64,000 nucleotides of DNA from Streptomyces caelestis (GCF_014205255.1 NZ_JACHNE010000001.1:2480001-2544000); one strand, 5' to 3'; numbered from the stretch's first letter, positions 1 to 14,394 are shown. Notes: generated by a model not told the origin, from the letters alone. Made by a program: numbers and translations.

Positions 1-1270
1 GCAGATCAGCGAGGCCTACACCCGGCTCGCCTCCACGCGTCAGGCCCAGGCCGGTGACCCGGGCTTCGTCAACAACGCCATCCTCGGCCCGCTGAAGTCC
101 AAGCGAGTCGCGGCGATCGACCGGATCGGCATCAACATCCGTCGGGTGGGCGGCCAGGCCCCGGGCAACCTGGAGCAGCTGGCCGAGTGCAAGGGCATGG
201 CCGCCGACGCGAACACCAACGACGGCAACCCCGGGGGCGGTCAGAACAACGACGGTCAGGGCCAGGGCCAGGACAACGGCGGTCAGGACCAGGGCGGCGA
301 CAACGGCCAGGACCAGGGTCAGGGCGGCAACGGCGGTCAGGCCGACAACGGCCCCGCGGCGGGCGACTTCATCAACATCGAGGACGTCCAGCCCAACTCC
401 CGCAACCTGCCGAACGGTCTCGCGGCGAACGGCGACGGCGGTTCCACGGGCTCGTTCACCACGACCTGCGGCACCAACGAGAACGAGAACCGCAACTCGG
501 ACAACGTGATCGTGGCGCCCGGCGTCTCCAACGGCGCGCAGCACCAGCACGACTACGTCGGCAACCAGGACAACGACGCGTTCACCAGCGACGAGCAGTT
601 CCTCCAGGCCGACACCAGCTGCCAGAACCAGGGCGACAAGTCGACGTACTACTGGCCGGTCCTCCGTGTCCAGGACGGACAGAACGAAGTCGACGCGAAC
701 GCCCCCGGTGGCGGTCAGGACGGCAACGTCGGCACGATCCAGCAAGTCGCCCAGGTCGAGCTGAAGTTCGTCGGCAACAAGAAGAGCGACGTTGTCGCGA
801 TGCCGACGGCCCTGCGCATCATCACCGGTGACGCCAAGGCCTTCACCAACGGCCTCAAGAACGCCAACACCTCATGGAGCTGCACCGGCTTCGAGGACCG
901 GCAGGTGACGGACAAGTACCCGATCTGCCCCGAGGGCAGCTCCGTGGTGCGGACGTCCAACTTCCAGAGCTGCTGGGACGGTCAGAACATCGACAGCGCC
1001 AACCACCGTGACCACGTGGCCTTCGTCCAGGCGGACGGCAGCTGCCCCCAGGGGTTCCAGGCGATCCCCCAGCTGCAGGCCAAGCTGGTCTACGACATCC
1101 CGGCCCCGCAGATCGAGAACGGGCAGGTGCAGAACGCGTACGCGCTCGACGGCTTCCCGGAGCAGCTGCACAAGCCGATCACCGACCACAACGACTTCAT
1201 CAACTTCTTCGACGAGAACGTGATGAACCAGATGGTCCAGTGCATCAACAACGGCGAGGACTGCCAGTAG
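1..1270 (+). CDS. secreted DUF1996 domain protein (5' end outside window)
   Basis: The reading frame is open from base 2 to the TAG at 1268-1270, so the gene begins outside the window and its signal peptide is not visible. After about 65 residues comes a low-complexity linker (about 212-360) made almost entirely of Gly, Gln, Asn and Asp. The DUF1996 domain follows, with its hallmark His/Asn-rich stretches [15 protein letters not shown] and [18 protein letters not shown] and paired cysteines that suggest disulfides in an extracytoplasmic protein. DUF1996 proteins are secreted and of unknown function. The 146 GTG is only an internal codon. A strong hairpin follows the stop. Confidence 0.85.
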   Translation, partial: QISEAYTRLASTRQAQAGDPGFVNNAILGPLKSKRVAAIDRIGINIRRVGGQAPGNLEQLAECKGMAADANTNDGNPGGGQNNDGQGQGQDNGGQDQGGDNGQDQGQGGNGGQADNGPAAGDFINIEDVQPNSRNLPNGLAANGDGGSTGSFTTTCGTNENENRNSDNVIVAPGVSNGAQHQHDYVGNQDNDAFTSDEQFLQADTSCQNQGDKSTYYWPVLRVQDGQNEVDANAPGGGQDGNVGTIQQVAQVELKFVGNKKSDVVAMPTALRIITGDAKAFTNGLKNANTSWSCTGFEDRQVTDKYPICPEGSSVVRTSNFQSCWDGQNIDSANHRDHVAFVQADGSCPQGFQAIPQLQAKLVYDIPAPQIENGQVQNAYALDGFPEQLHKPITDHNDFINFFDENVMNQMVQCINNGEDCQ

Positions 1271-1285
1271 TCCGCACGTAAGTGA

Positions 1286-1317
1286 AAGCCGGCGGTGGGA
1301 GGTCCCACCGCCGGCTT
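1286..1317. terminator. bidirectional terminator hairpin
   Basis: A perfect 15-bp inverted repeat (AAGCCGGCGGTGGGA and its complement) with a 2-nt centre lies between two converging stop codons (1270 on plus, 1339 on minus). It probably ends both transcripts. There is no U-tract, which is common for actinobacterial terminators. Confidence 0.85.
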
Positions 1318-1338
1318 CCGCTTGCCCGGGCCGCGCGG

Positions 1339-1785
1339 TCAGCCGTGGTGGCTGCCACTCTTGTGACCGCCACTGTTGTGGCTGCCACCGGGGTTCATGT
1401 GCTCGGAGCCTTCCTCCATGGTTCCGCCGAGGCTGCCCCGGAGCGCCATGACCGTCTTCTCCTCCCCGACGGCGACCCACTTGCGGCCGACCAGGTAGTA
1501 GCCGCCGTAGTCCTTCGCCTCGTTCAGCCACTCGCGCTGTCCGCGGTCGGTGGCGAAGGTCGCGAGGACGTACTTCTCCTTGCCCTTCTTGCACAGGGCC
1601 TGGCGGATGGTGTCGGCGTCGGTCTGCATGTTCGGCTTGCACTTGGCCTCGGCCGCGATGTGCTCCAGGCTGCCGGTCACCGTCTCCGGCGCTGCGGCCT
1701 CGCCCTTGCCGCCGGATCCGCAGCCGGTCAGCGCCAGTATCGCCACCGCGCCGCTCAGCGCGAGCATCGGTCGGGTCACCCTCAT
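1339..1785 (-). CDS. putative secreted lipoprotein
   Basis: This 148-residue protein starts with a short charged n-region and a hydrophobic segment ending in the lipobox LTGC, with lipidated Cys22, so it should be anchored outside the membrane. The middle contains KCKPNMQTDADTIRQALC with two cysteines and a WVAVG segment, which resembles a small secreted lipoprotein fold. The last 25 residues are rich in Gly, Ser, His and Asn, which could bind metal. No named family is recognised. It converges on the DUF1996 gene and is divergent from the TPR gene. Confidence 0.75.
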   Translation of the reverse strand: MRVTRPMLALSGAVAILALTGCGSGGKGEAAAPETVTGSLEHIAAEAKCKPNMQTDADTIRQALCKKGKEKYVLATFATDRGQREWLNEAKDYGGYYLVGRKWVAVGEEKTVMALRGSLGGTMEEGSEHMNPGGSHNSGGHKSGSHHG

Positions 1786-1931
1786 CTGTTCCTCCGGTCC
1801 TTGTCACGGCACGGTCCGGACGCATGCCGCACGGAGCCCTGGCAAGAGGCTCTCGCCTTCGATACGGCTGCGGCGGGCGCAGCGCTCAAAGTCGGGTGTC
1901 ACCGCGGGCACGTCCGTGCGACTGTGTCCCG

Positions 1932-2459
1932 GTGAACCAGGACTGGGAAGATCGCGTGGCCGCCTTGTGGGACCGGTTCGACGACCACGCCGAAACCGAG
2001 GAGGACGAGGCCCGCTTCCGTGCCGACGTCGACGCCCTCGTCGCCGAGCTGCCGGAGGGCAGCCCGCACGGGCCGTTCGAGCAGGCCTGCGCCTGGGACT
2101 CCACGGGCCACTCGGACAAGGCGGTCCCGCTGTACCGGGAGGCGCTTGAGCTCGGCCTCGCCGACGTCAGCCCCTACAAGGCCCGCCAGGCGAAGATCCA
2201 GCTGGCCAGTTCCCTGCGGAACATCGGGCAGGCGGCGGAGGGCGTCAAGCTGCTCGAAGCCGAACTGGACGCCCCGTCCGACGAGCTGGACGATCCCGTG
2301 CGGTTCTTCCTCGCCCTGTGTCTGTCGAGCCTCGGCAGGGACCGGGAGGCGCTGTCCCTCGCCCTGGGCGCGCTGGCGCCTCATATGGCCCGTTACCAGC
2401 GCTCGGCGGCGTACTACGCCCAGGCGCTCGTGAAGCCCGGGGAGCAGCCGGGGGCGTGA
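1932..2459 (+). CDS. tetratricopeptide-repeat protein
   Basis: A 175-residue soluble protein made of helical pairs. The segments GPFEQACAWDSTGHSDKAVP, ALELGLADVSPYKARQAKIQ and FLALCLSSLGRDREALSLAL fit TPR-like units, suggesting a protein-interaction scaffold. An earlier in-frame ATG at 1824 would add 36 Arg/Cys/Gly-rich residues that do not look coded. I chose the GTG at 1932 (VNQDWEDRVAALWDRFDD), which opens the ordered part. The binding partner is unknown. Confidence 0.75.
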   Translation: MNQDWEDRVAALWDRFDDHAETEEDEARFRADVDALVAELPEGSPHGPFEQACAWDSTGHSDKAVPLYREALELGLADVSPYKARQAKIQLASSLRNIGQAAEGVKLLEAELDAPSDELDDPVRFFLALCLSSLGRDREALSLALGALAPHMARYQRSAAYYAQALVKPGEQPGA

Positions 2460-2507
2460 CGCCCCGTGGTCAGGTGACCATCCAAGGATTCGCTCGTTCT
2501 GCTGAAC

Positions 2508-4430
2508 GTGCAGTCACAGGATGTCGCCCAGCGCCCCGCGCCCCCCTCCCCCGCCGGACCGGTCGTCGATGTCGAGCAGGCCGAGGCGGCACTCGTCGAG
2601 CACTATCCGCGGCTCGTGCGGCTCGCCTATCTGGTGCTGCCGCCGGGTCTGGGCCGCAGCAGGCGCGTCCTGACCGCGCACGCCCTCACCCAGCGCGCAC
2701 TCCCCCGCAACCGCACCCCGGCGCCGGTGATCCCGGCCCAGTCGACGGGCCGGGACGGCGACCCGGGCTACGCCCTGGTCCGTCTCCAGGTGGTGCGGAC
2801 GGCGCTGGAGGCAGGGCTGCCGCTGAAGCGCAAGGCATGGCCGAAGCGGTCCCAGCTGCCGCCGGTGCTGCCGCAGGTGTGGGGCCTGAAGCTGTTCCCG
2901 CGGTCCGGCGGTGCCGACGAACTCGCCCTGGACCAGCGCCTGTCCACCCTGTCAGGACCGGCCCGGGCCGCGTACGCGCTGCGTGGCCTGGAGCGGCTGA
3001 CGGACGACGGCGTACGCAAGCTGCTCACGGCCGCGGGTGTCGCCGACGCGGACGGTGCGCTGCTGGAGGCCGACGGGATTCCCGCGCAGTACGGGCTGCT
3101 CGACTCCCCCGAGTTCGACCCCTGCTCGCTCCAGGCCCGCCCCACCGACCTGATGCGGCGCCGCCAGCACCTGAAGGCCGCGCTGGCCGCCGGGGCGGCC
3201 CTGCTGGTGTGCGGGGCGCTGCTGGGGCTGCCCGGCGAGGGCTGGGGCCCCGACGGTGCCGCAGCGCCGCCGTACGCGCGGAACCCGGCCGCCCAGGCCG
3301 CCCTGGACCCGGCGAAGCTGACCCGGGTCCCCCCCACCGCGTGGCGCGGCTCGGCGCGCACCGACTTCTCGGTGTGGCCGGCCCGCGGCGACCTCACCGG
3401 CGACTCGGCCCTGCTGCGCCGCGCCCTGGCCGTCTGGGCCCGCCCCGGCGAGACGGTCCGGGTCTCCGCGACGCCCGGCACCGCCTCCGGCGGCCCGGCC
3501 GGACCGCCCCAGCTGCTGTACGCGGGGACGGTCGACGCGGCGCGCGTGGTGATCCTCTACGACGGTCTGCGCATCGCCCGGTACGCCGAGCCGAAGGAGG
3601 GCACGCGGGGCGCCGCCCTCGACTTCGCCCGGGTCGACGGCGCCGGCCGGGCCGAGGCGGGCGCGGTGGTCCTGGGCCGGGCCGACGGCAACGTCCGTTA
3701 TCTGACCGCCCCTTGGGTGGAGACGGCGGGCGAGCGGGACCTGCTGAAGCCCGGCGCCGACGCGATGGACCTGGCCCTCACCGACGGTGTGACCGCACCA
3801 CTGGCCAGCCCGGTCCTGCGGACCGGCGCGTGCACGTCCTGGAACGTGCTGCGACTGACCGACGGCACGAAAACGCGGCTGCTGACCGACCTCGGCGAAC
3901 TGGTCCCGGCCCGGCTCACCGCCGGACGGCCCGGATCGCCGCGCGAGGCGTCCGGCGCCGAGGCGCTGCGCACCTGGGGGCCCTTCGCCTGCTCGCTGGG
4001 CACGGTGCGCTCGGCGGGCGTGCGGAGCGTCAACGCCTGGGCGTTCAACGAGCAGCCGCTGCCGGACGCGAGCGGTTCGGCCGCGTGGGTGTGCACCCGG
4101 GCCGAGACCTGGCGGGGCGGCGGGGTACGGGTGCTGGCCCAGTTCCACACTCCGGGCGGGACGTACGGGGCGGTGGCCGCGAAAGCCGAGAACGTCCCGG
4201 CGTGCGGGGCGCGCGAACCGCACGTGCTGGCCGGAGTGCTGTGGAAGTCGAAGGCGGGCGACTGGTATCTGCTGGCCGCCGGCAGCCGGGAGACCGCGTC
4301 GATCCGGGCGACGGGCGGGGTCGGCGGGTCGTCGCAGACCAGTCGGCTGACCGTGCCGGCCGAGCAGGGCGCGCGGGCCGAGCTGAAGGGCACGCTGCGG
4401 GACGGGCGTTCGATCCACGGGCTGCGCTGA
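2508..4430 (+). CDS. membrane protein with degenerate ECF-sigma-like cytoplasmic region
   Basis: A 640-residue protein. Residues 24-65 (EAALVEHYPRLVRLAYLVLP) look like sigma-70 region 2, and 140-180 (STLSGPARAAYALRGLERL, then LTDDGVRKLLTAAGV) look like region 4 of SigE-type ECF factors. Both lack a clear acidic core-binding motif. A single transmembrane segment at about 222-242 follows a basic RRRQH stretch. The remaining 400 residues are probably extracytoplasmic and contain a few cysteines. The start is the GTG at 2508. It may be a membrane sensor built on a dead sigma factor, but this architecture is inferred and the function is unknown. Confidence 0.65.
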   Translation: MQSQDVAQRPAPPSPAGPVVDVEQAEAALVEHYPRLVRLAYLVLPPGLGRSRRVLTAHALTQRALPRNRTPAPVIPAQSTGRDGDPGYALVRLQVVRTALEAGLPLKRKAWPKRSQLPPVLPQVWGLKLFPRSGGADELALDQRLSTLSGPARAAYALRGLERLTDDGVRKLLTAAGVADADGALLEADGIPAQYGLLDSPEFDPCSLQARPTDLMRRRQHLKAALAAGAALLVCGALLGLPGEGWGPDGAAAPPYARNPAAQAALDPAKLTRVPPTAWRGSARTDFSVWPARGDLTGDSALLRRALAVWARPGETVRVSATPGTASGGPAGPPQLLYAGTVDAARVVILYDGLRIARYAEPKEGTRGAALDFARVDGAGRAEAGAVVLGRADGNVRYLTAPWVETAGERDLLKPGADAMDLALTDGVTAPLASPVLRTGACTSWNVLRLTDGTKTRLLTDLGELVPARLTAGRPGSPREASGAEALRTWGPFACSLGTVRSAGVRSVNAWAFNEQPLPDASGSAAWVCTRAETWRGGGVRVLAQFHTPGGTYGAVAAKAENVPACGAREPHVLAGVLWKSKAGDWYLLAAGSRETASIRATGGVGGSSQTSRLTVPAEQGARAELKGTLRDGRSIHGLR

Positions 4431-4474
4431 GCGGCGTTCCGCGCGCCCGCCCGGCGCGCCCGGGATAACATCCC

Positions 4475-4494
4475 CGAACGATCCGATCCGTTCG
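4475..4494. promoter_or_regulatory. candidate TetR operator
   Basis: A dyad CGAACG-8 nt-CGTTCG lies 30 bp upstream of the TetR start, within the expected promoter. The position is right for autoregulation. The arms are only 6 bp, so this is a candidate. Confidence 0.45.
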
Positions 4495-4523
4495 CGGCCG
4501 GAATCGATCGGTAAGGTGTTCGT

Positions 4524-5213
4524 ATGACTACCGGGGTTCGCCGCAGAATGGGAGTCGAGGAGCGGCGGCAGCAGTTGATCGGCGTCGCCCTCGAACTGTT
4601 CAGCCGCCGCTCGCCCGACGAGGTCTCCATCGACGAGATAGCGTCCGCCGCGGGCATCTCACGCCCGTTGGTCTACCACTACTTCCCCGGCAAACTCAGC
4701 CTGTACGAGGCCGCGTTGAAGCGGGCCTCGGACGATCTCGCGGCCCGTTTCACGGAGCCGCACGACGGGCCGCTGGGGGCGCGGCTGCTGCGTGTGATGC
4801 GCCGCTTCTTCGACTTCGTGGACGAGCACGGCCCCGGTTTCTCCGCCCTCATGCGCGGCGGGCCGGCGGTCGGCTCCTCGACGACCAACGCGCTCATCGA
4901 CTCCGTACGGCAGGCCGCGTATGTCCAGATCCTTTCGCACCTGGGCGTGACCGATCCGCCCGCGCGGCTGGAACTGGTCGTGCGGTCCTGGATCTCGCTC
5001 GCCGAGTCGACGGCACTGATCTGGCTGGACGGGCGGCGCATCCCGCGGGCCGAGCTGGAGGTCCAGCTCGTCCACGCCTTCGCCGCGCTCACCGCCGTCA
5101 GCGCCGCCCAGGACGCGGAGATGGCCGCCCTGATGCGCCGCATCGCCCAGGCCGAGCCGGCCGACGGCCCGTTCGCCGACCTGGCCGGCCGCCTGCCGGC
5201 GCTGGCGACCTGA
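4524..5213 (+). CDS. TetR/AcrR-family transcriptional regulator
   Basis: A 229-residue regulator. Residues 12-58 hold the TetR helix-turn-helix (VSIDEIASAAGISRPLVYHY, then FPGKLSLYEAAL). The rest is an all-helical ligand-binding and dimerisation domain. It stands alone, with a dyad overlapping its promoter at 4475-4494. It is convergent with the tautomerase gene, with only 6 bp between stops. The ligand and targets are unknown. Confidence 0.88.
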   Translation: MTTGVRRRMGVEERRQQLIGVALELFSRRSPDEVSIDEIASAAGISRPLVYHYFPGKLSLYEAALKRASDDLAARFTEPHDGPLGARLLRVMRRFFDFVDEHGPGFSALMRGGPAVGSSTTNALIDSVRQAAYVQILSHLGVTDPPARLELVVRSWISLAESTALIWLDGRRIPRAELEVQLVHAFAALTAVSAAQDAEMAALMRRIAQAEPADGPFADLAGRLPALAT

Positions 5214-5219
5214 AACCGC

Positions 5220-5576
5220 TCAGCTCTCGAACTTCCGGTAGGACGCGTCCAGGTCACGTACCTCGGCGGAGGCGTGCAGCACGCGCCCGTCAGCGGTCTT
5301 CACGTAGGTGCGCAGCAACTCCAGGGTGGCCTCGGTGAGCCGTGCCTTGGTCTCCTCGGTGCGGCCGGGGAGCAGCGCGAAGTGGACGTGCACATGGGCG
5401 TGCCCCTCGGTCTCGGGGCCGACCACGACGTCCTCGGTCCGGCGGAACCGGGTCTTGCACCCCGGCTGCTTGGCGGCCGCGATCTCGGTGGTCGCCTCGT
5501 GCAGTGCCTTCGCGAACCCGGGCCGGTCGAAGTCGTCCGCGAGGTCGGCGGAATAGTCGACGGTGATCTGCGGCAT
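5220..5576 (-). CDS. 5-carboxymethyl-2-hydroxymuconate isomerase-like tautomerase
   Basis: A 118-residue protein of the CHMI/HpcD branch of the tautomerase superfamily, whose catalytic base is the N-terminal proline exposed after Met removal. I therefore chose the ATG at 5576, giving Met-Pro-Gln-Ile, rather than the GTG two codons earlier. AGGAG lies 5 nt upstream of the ATG. The segment HAHVHVHFALLPGRTEETK matches the family's beta-hairpin and Lys/Arg region. HpcD proteins isomerise homoprotocatechuate ring-cleavage products, but no such pathway is encoded nearby, so the substrate is open. Confidence 0.75.
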   Translation of the reverse strand: MPQITVDYSADLADDFDRPGFAKALHEATTEIAAAKQPGCKTRFRRTEDVVVGPETEGHAHVHVHFALLPGRTEETKARLTEATLELLRTYVKTADGRVLHASAEVRDLDASYRKFES

Positions 5577-5606
5577 GAGCACTCCTGTTCTGGGCGGCCA
5601 ACGGGC

Positions 5607-7227
5607 TCACCCTAACCGCAGGGCCAGCATCGCGATGTCGTCCTCCCGGTCCCTGCCGAAACAGCCCAGCAGTACGTCGCAGAGGGCGTCGAGGCCGGCC
5701 GGGGCGTCGGCGGCGGCCGTGCGGAGCTGCTCCAGGGAGGTTTCGAGGGGGGGTCCCGCGGGTCTCGATGAGGCCGTCGGTGACCATCAGGAGGCGGTCG
5801 GCGGGGTCCAGGTGCCGCTCGGTCGGCGCGGGCCGGTCCAGGCCCAGCCCGAGCAGCGGACCGCACGCGTCGACGTAGTCGGCGCCGCCCCCGTCGCGCA
5901 GGATCAGCGGCGGAATGTGCCCGGCGTTGGCGATCCGCACCCGCCCGCTGCCGGGGTCGACCAGGGCCAGGCACACGGTGGCCGTGACGTCGGGGTGATA
6001 CCGCTGGAGCATCCGGTCGAGCCGCCCGGCCAGGACCACCGGGTCGCTCTCGGACACGCAGTAGGCGCGCAGCGCGTGCCGGATCTCGACCATGACGGTG
6101 GCCGCGTCCAGCGAGTGCCCGACGACGTCCCCGACGGCGGTGAGCACGCCCTCGCCGGTGCGCAGGGCGGCGTAGAAGTCGCCTCCGATCTCGGTCTGCC
6201 GGGAGGCGGGCACGTAGCGGACGACGATGTCGACGCCGGGCAGATGCGGCAGCTTGTGCGGCTGGGGCAGAAAGCTGTGCTGGAGGGTGAGGGCGACGTG
6301 CCGCTCCACCCGGTACAGCAGCAGCGGCTCGGCGGCCAGCGCGCAGGCCTGGGCGAGGCGGGCGAGCAGCCCGTCGGCCGCGGGGTCGGTGATCGCGGCG
6401 CGCCGTACCGGCGTGGCGAGGCAGACCGTCGTCCGGCCGTCCTGGGCGGTCGCCACGCTCAGGCGGGCGTCCTCCTCGACGCCCGGCCGGAAGATCCCGG
6501 CCGGCCACAGCGGCGCGGGGACGACGGTGCTGGTGACGCCCGTGCGGCCCTCCGCGAGCCGGGTGACCAGCCGTGCCGCCGCCTGGTGCGCGCCGCTGTC
6601 CGCCGGTGCGGGGCGGCACCGGGCCGTGCCCAGGTACGGCTCATCGTCCGGGCCTGTCACGAACACCGCGGCGGGCGAGTCGGTGAGGTGTGCGGCGCCT
6701 TCGGCGGCCGCGGCGGCGAGTTCCCTCGGGCAGCGCGCGGCCTGCACGGTGACGATGGCCTCGGACAGCAGCGTCAGACGCTGCACGACGGTCTCGGCGC
6801 CCGTGCTGCGGCGGGCCCCGCGCACGGCGGCCCGTACGACGGCCTGGATCTCCTGCGGCTCGGCGGGCACGGTCAGATAGGCGTCGCCGCCCGCGTCCAG
6901 TCCCCGGCACCGGTCGCCGGGCGCGGTCGCGGCGGCGGAGAAGTGCACGACGGGCAGGGCGGCCATGGGCGGCCGGGCCCGGACCCGGCGGCACAGTTCG
7001 AAGCCGCTCATGTCCGGCAGGCCCACGTCGACGAGAGCCACGTCGGGCAGGGTGCCGTGCCGCAGCCGGACGTCCAGTTCGACGAGCGCCTCGCCGCCGC
7101 TGGCGACCGGCACGACCTGGTGGCCGGCCCGGCTCAGCACCGCGCCCATGGCGTACCGGCTGGCCGCGACGTCGTCCACGACCAGCACGGTGGTGCCGGG
7201 GGTCTGCTGCATGCCGTTGCCGTACAT
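5607..7227 (-). CDS. response-regulator/SpoIIE (PP2C) phosphatase, frameshifted near the C-terminus
   Basis: The protein has an N-terminal receiver domain (VLVVDDVAAS, phosphoacceptor in VALVDVGLPDMSG), a central GAF-like region, and a C-terminal SpoIIE phosphatase domain (RQTEIGGDFYAAL, AVGDVVGHSLDAA, NAGHIPPLIL, LMVTDGLIETRG). Such proteins dephosphorylate anti-anti-sigma factors. After residue about 491 the frame breaks in a run of seven G at 5747-5753. As written, translation runs on as Arg-rich nonsense to 5290, through the tautomerase gene. Removing one base restores TPLETSLEQLRTAAADAPAG and DREDDIAMLALRLG with a stop at 5607, a normal family C-terminus (539 aa). The start is the ATG at 7227 behind GAGG. 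This is a real mutation or a homopolymer error. Confidence 0.8.
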
Positions 7228-7301
7228 CTCGACAGCCCCTCGGGGCGTACGTGGGTGGGGCAGACCGTCGGTCACGGCCTGCCCCACCCAACGTAGTGCG
7301 G

Positions 7302-12698
<5,397 letters not shown>

Positions 12699-12773
12699 TG
12701 ACGTGGACTCCTTGCGATTGCGGCTCTCTCGGGTCCGACCCCGCGCGACCGTATCGCCGCCGAAACGCTTACA

Positions 12774-12785
12774 GCAAGAGTCTTG
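12774..12785. promoter_or_regulatory. candidate MalR operator upstream of amylopullulanase
   Basis: The dyad CAAGA-G-TCTTG, within GCAAGAGTCTTGAAAG, lies 76 bp upstream of the amylopullulanase start. It shares the GCAAG core with the stronger sites before the amylase and malE genes. Regulation by MalR is inferred from this similarity and from gene function. Confidence 0.5.
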
Positions 12786-12817
12786 AAAGTGTTGGTAAGA
12801 AGTTTCAACAGGTGGCG

Positions 12818-12839
12818 TCGGTCTGTGCCGGCAGACCGA
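12818..12839. terminator. terminator hairpin after GH30 gene
   Basis: An 8-bp stem (TCGGTCTG and CAGACCGA) with a 6-nt loop lies 21 bp past the GH30 stop and before the amylopullulanase promoter region. It is suitable for ending the GH30 transcript. Confidence 0.55.
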
Positions 12840-12859
12840 GCCGACGCGCGTCGTGCCCC

Positions 12860-14272
12860 CTAGCGCTTGATGGTGTAGGTGACGAGCGAGCGGGCCGGTA
12901 CCGTGGCCTGCAGCGCGCCCCCGGTGACCGGCACGGCCGCCTGCCGGGCCATGCTCTGGGAGCCGTTGGTGACGTACGGGGTCGCCGTGCCGTTGCCGAA
13001 CCCGATGTTCCGCAGGCTGAACGACACCGGGGTGGCGCCGGTGGCCGCGTTGAGTGCCACGACCGTCAGGGATCCGTCGGTGTTGCGGAACGCCGACAGC
13101 CTGAGGTCGCCGTCGGAAGCAGTGGCGCCGATGCGGGTGGCTCCGGGGCGGATGAAGCGGCTGTAGTTCGCCAGCGCCCACAGGCGCTTGGAGACGTGGT
13201 AGTTCTCCCCGTCCATCTGGATCAGGCCCCGGGTGGCACCGACCGAGGCGCCGTACCAGTAGATGTAGCCGCTGGTGTTGCCCTTGGTCAGGGCGTCGTG
13301 CACGGCGGAGGCGACGGTGAACCCGTCGTAGCCGCTGCCGTCGTCCCAGGCCTCGTTCCAGGTGGTGCCGTTGGGCGACCACTCCGACATCCAGGTCCGC
13401 TTCTGCGTCGGCAGCGGGCCGTCGACGGGACTGGCGTAGGTGTGGCCGGCGTGGGTGTCGACGTAGCCCCGGGCCGTGGCGTCGGCCTCGATCGCGCTGG
13501 TGTAGGTCTTCTGCTGGTTCCAGCCGAAGGAGTCGCAGCAGACGACCTTGTATCCGCCCGCCCTCGCCACCGGGCCGAAGACCTTGGCGAACTCGGCCGC
13601 CTGCGCCGGAGTGAGCCGCATGGAGTCGTACGTGGCCGTGTAGTCGGGCTCGTTGACGAACCCGAGGTCGGTGACGCGGATGCCCTCCTGGGCATAGAAC
13701 TTGGCGTACTGCACGAGGTAGTTGGCGTACGCCTTGCGCCAGTCGCCGCTCGCGCAGGTGGCCCCGGCCAGACCGCACAGGGTGCCGCCGTTGGCATCCG
13801 TGCCGTTGGTCTTCATATAGCCGGGCGCGCTCCAGGCGTCGGCGTAGAACCGGGTCACACCGTACGCCTTGGCCTGCTGGGCGAGCCACACCTGGCCCTT
13901 GTCGTTGCGGTCCCAGACGTACTTCGGGGTCGCGTTCGGCCCGCCGGGGTCGGTGGGCTGGATGCCCGAGTCGATGCCGAGACGCAGGATGCTCAGCCCG
14001 ACGCCGGTGTTCTTGCTGAACAGCAGGTCGAGGATCTCGCGTTGGCGTTCCGGGGGAAGGCCCTGCGAGCCGCGCATGATCTCGGCCCGGCCGAAGTGCT
14101 GGGAGATCCCGAAGCCGTCGATGGGCTGGTGCCGGGTGGAGCCGTTCACGGTGGCCGTTGCGGCCACCGTCGTGGGTGAGGCCCCCGCGGTGACCCCAGC
14201 GGTCGTCAGCAGCACCGCGAGGGAAGTGACCGTCCACGTTCTGAGTCTGCGCAGCGTGATCCGTCCCGTCAT
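12860..14272 (-). CDS. secreted GH30-family glycoside hydrolase (xylanase/glucanase type)
   Basis: A 470-residue exported enzyme with a signal peptide of about 35 residues (RRLRTWTVTSLAVLLTTAGV). A (beta/alpha)8 GH30 domain follows, starting QPIDGFGISQHFGRA. The acid/base is probably Glu208 in GFVNEPD and the nucleophile Glu297 in TWMSEWSPNG. The C-terminal beta-sandwich (about 390-470) is the usual GH30 side domain. GH30 includes endo-xylanases and beta-glucanases, and the substrate is not decided here. The start is the ATG at 14272. That ATG is part of a CebR-like palindrome that also supplies the GGGAG ribosome-binding site, implying repression by a LacI-family sugar sensor. Confidence 0.87.
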   Translation of the reverse strand: MTGRITLRRLRTWTVTSLAVLLTTAGVTAGASPTTVAATATVNGSTRHQPIDGFGISQHFGRAEIMRGSQGLPPERQREILDLLFSKNTGVGLSILRLGIDSGIQPTDPGGPNATPKYVWDRNDKGQVWLAQQAKAYGVTRFYADAWSAPGYMKTNGTDANGGTLCGLAGATCASGDWRKAYANYLVQYAKFYAQEGIRVTDLGFVNEPDYTATYDSMRLTPAQAAEFAKVFGPVARAGGYKVVCCDSFGWNQQKTYTSAIEADATARGYVDTHAGHTYASPVDGPLPTQKRTWMSEWSPNGTTWNEAWDDGSGYDGFTVASAVHDALTKGNTSGYIYWYGASVGATRGLIQMDGENYHVSKRLWALANYSRFIRPGATRIGATASDGDLRLSAFRNTDGSLTVVALNAATGATPVSFSLRNIGFGNGTATPYVTNGSQSMARQAAVPVTGGALQATVPARSLVTYTIKR

Positions 14273-14285
14273 GGGAGCGCTCCCG
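14272..14285. promoter_or_regulatory. CebR-like operator overlapping the GH30 start codon
   Basis: TGGGAGCGCTCCCG differs at only the last base from the 14-bp palindrome TGGGAGCGCTCCCA known as the CebR box of cellulose-utilising streptomycetes. It covers the ribosome-binding site and first base of the GH30 start codon. Binding by CebR or another LacI-family regulator would block transcription or initiation. Confidence 0.75.
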
Positions 14286-14334
14286 TGGTATGCGGTCGCC
14301 CCCCGGGGATTCCGAGGGGCGATTGTTCGAGATG

Positions 14335-14349
14335 CTGAACAGCGTTCAG
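14335..14349. promoter_or_regulatory. second dyad in the GH30 promoter
   Basis: CTGAAC-AGC-GTTCAG is a perfect 6-bp inverted repeat 63 bp upstream of the GH30 start. It may be a second regulator or promoter-proximal operator. Nothing identifies the binding protein. Confidence 0.4.
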
Positions 14350-14394
14350 GGAGTTGCCACTGTGGTGGGAACGTAGGGCAGCGTTCCGGAAGCG

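Noticed and set aside
5290..5606. Downstream tail of the phosphatase frame
   Set aside because: Arg/Gly-rich nonsense across the tautomerase gene. It arises from the G7 frameshift and not from a real domain.
12699..14237. N-terminal extension of the amylopullulanase frame over the GH30 gene
   Set aside because: Arg/His-rich translation without coding character overlaps the convincing GH30 gene. A GTG with AAGGAG at 12698 starts the signal peptide.
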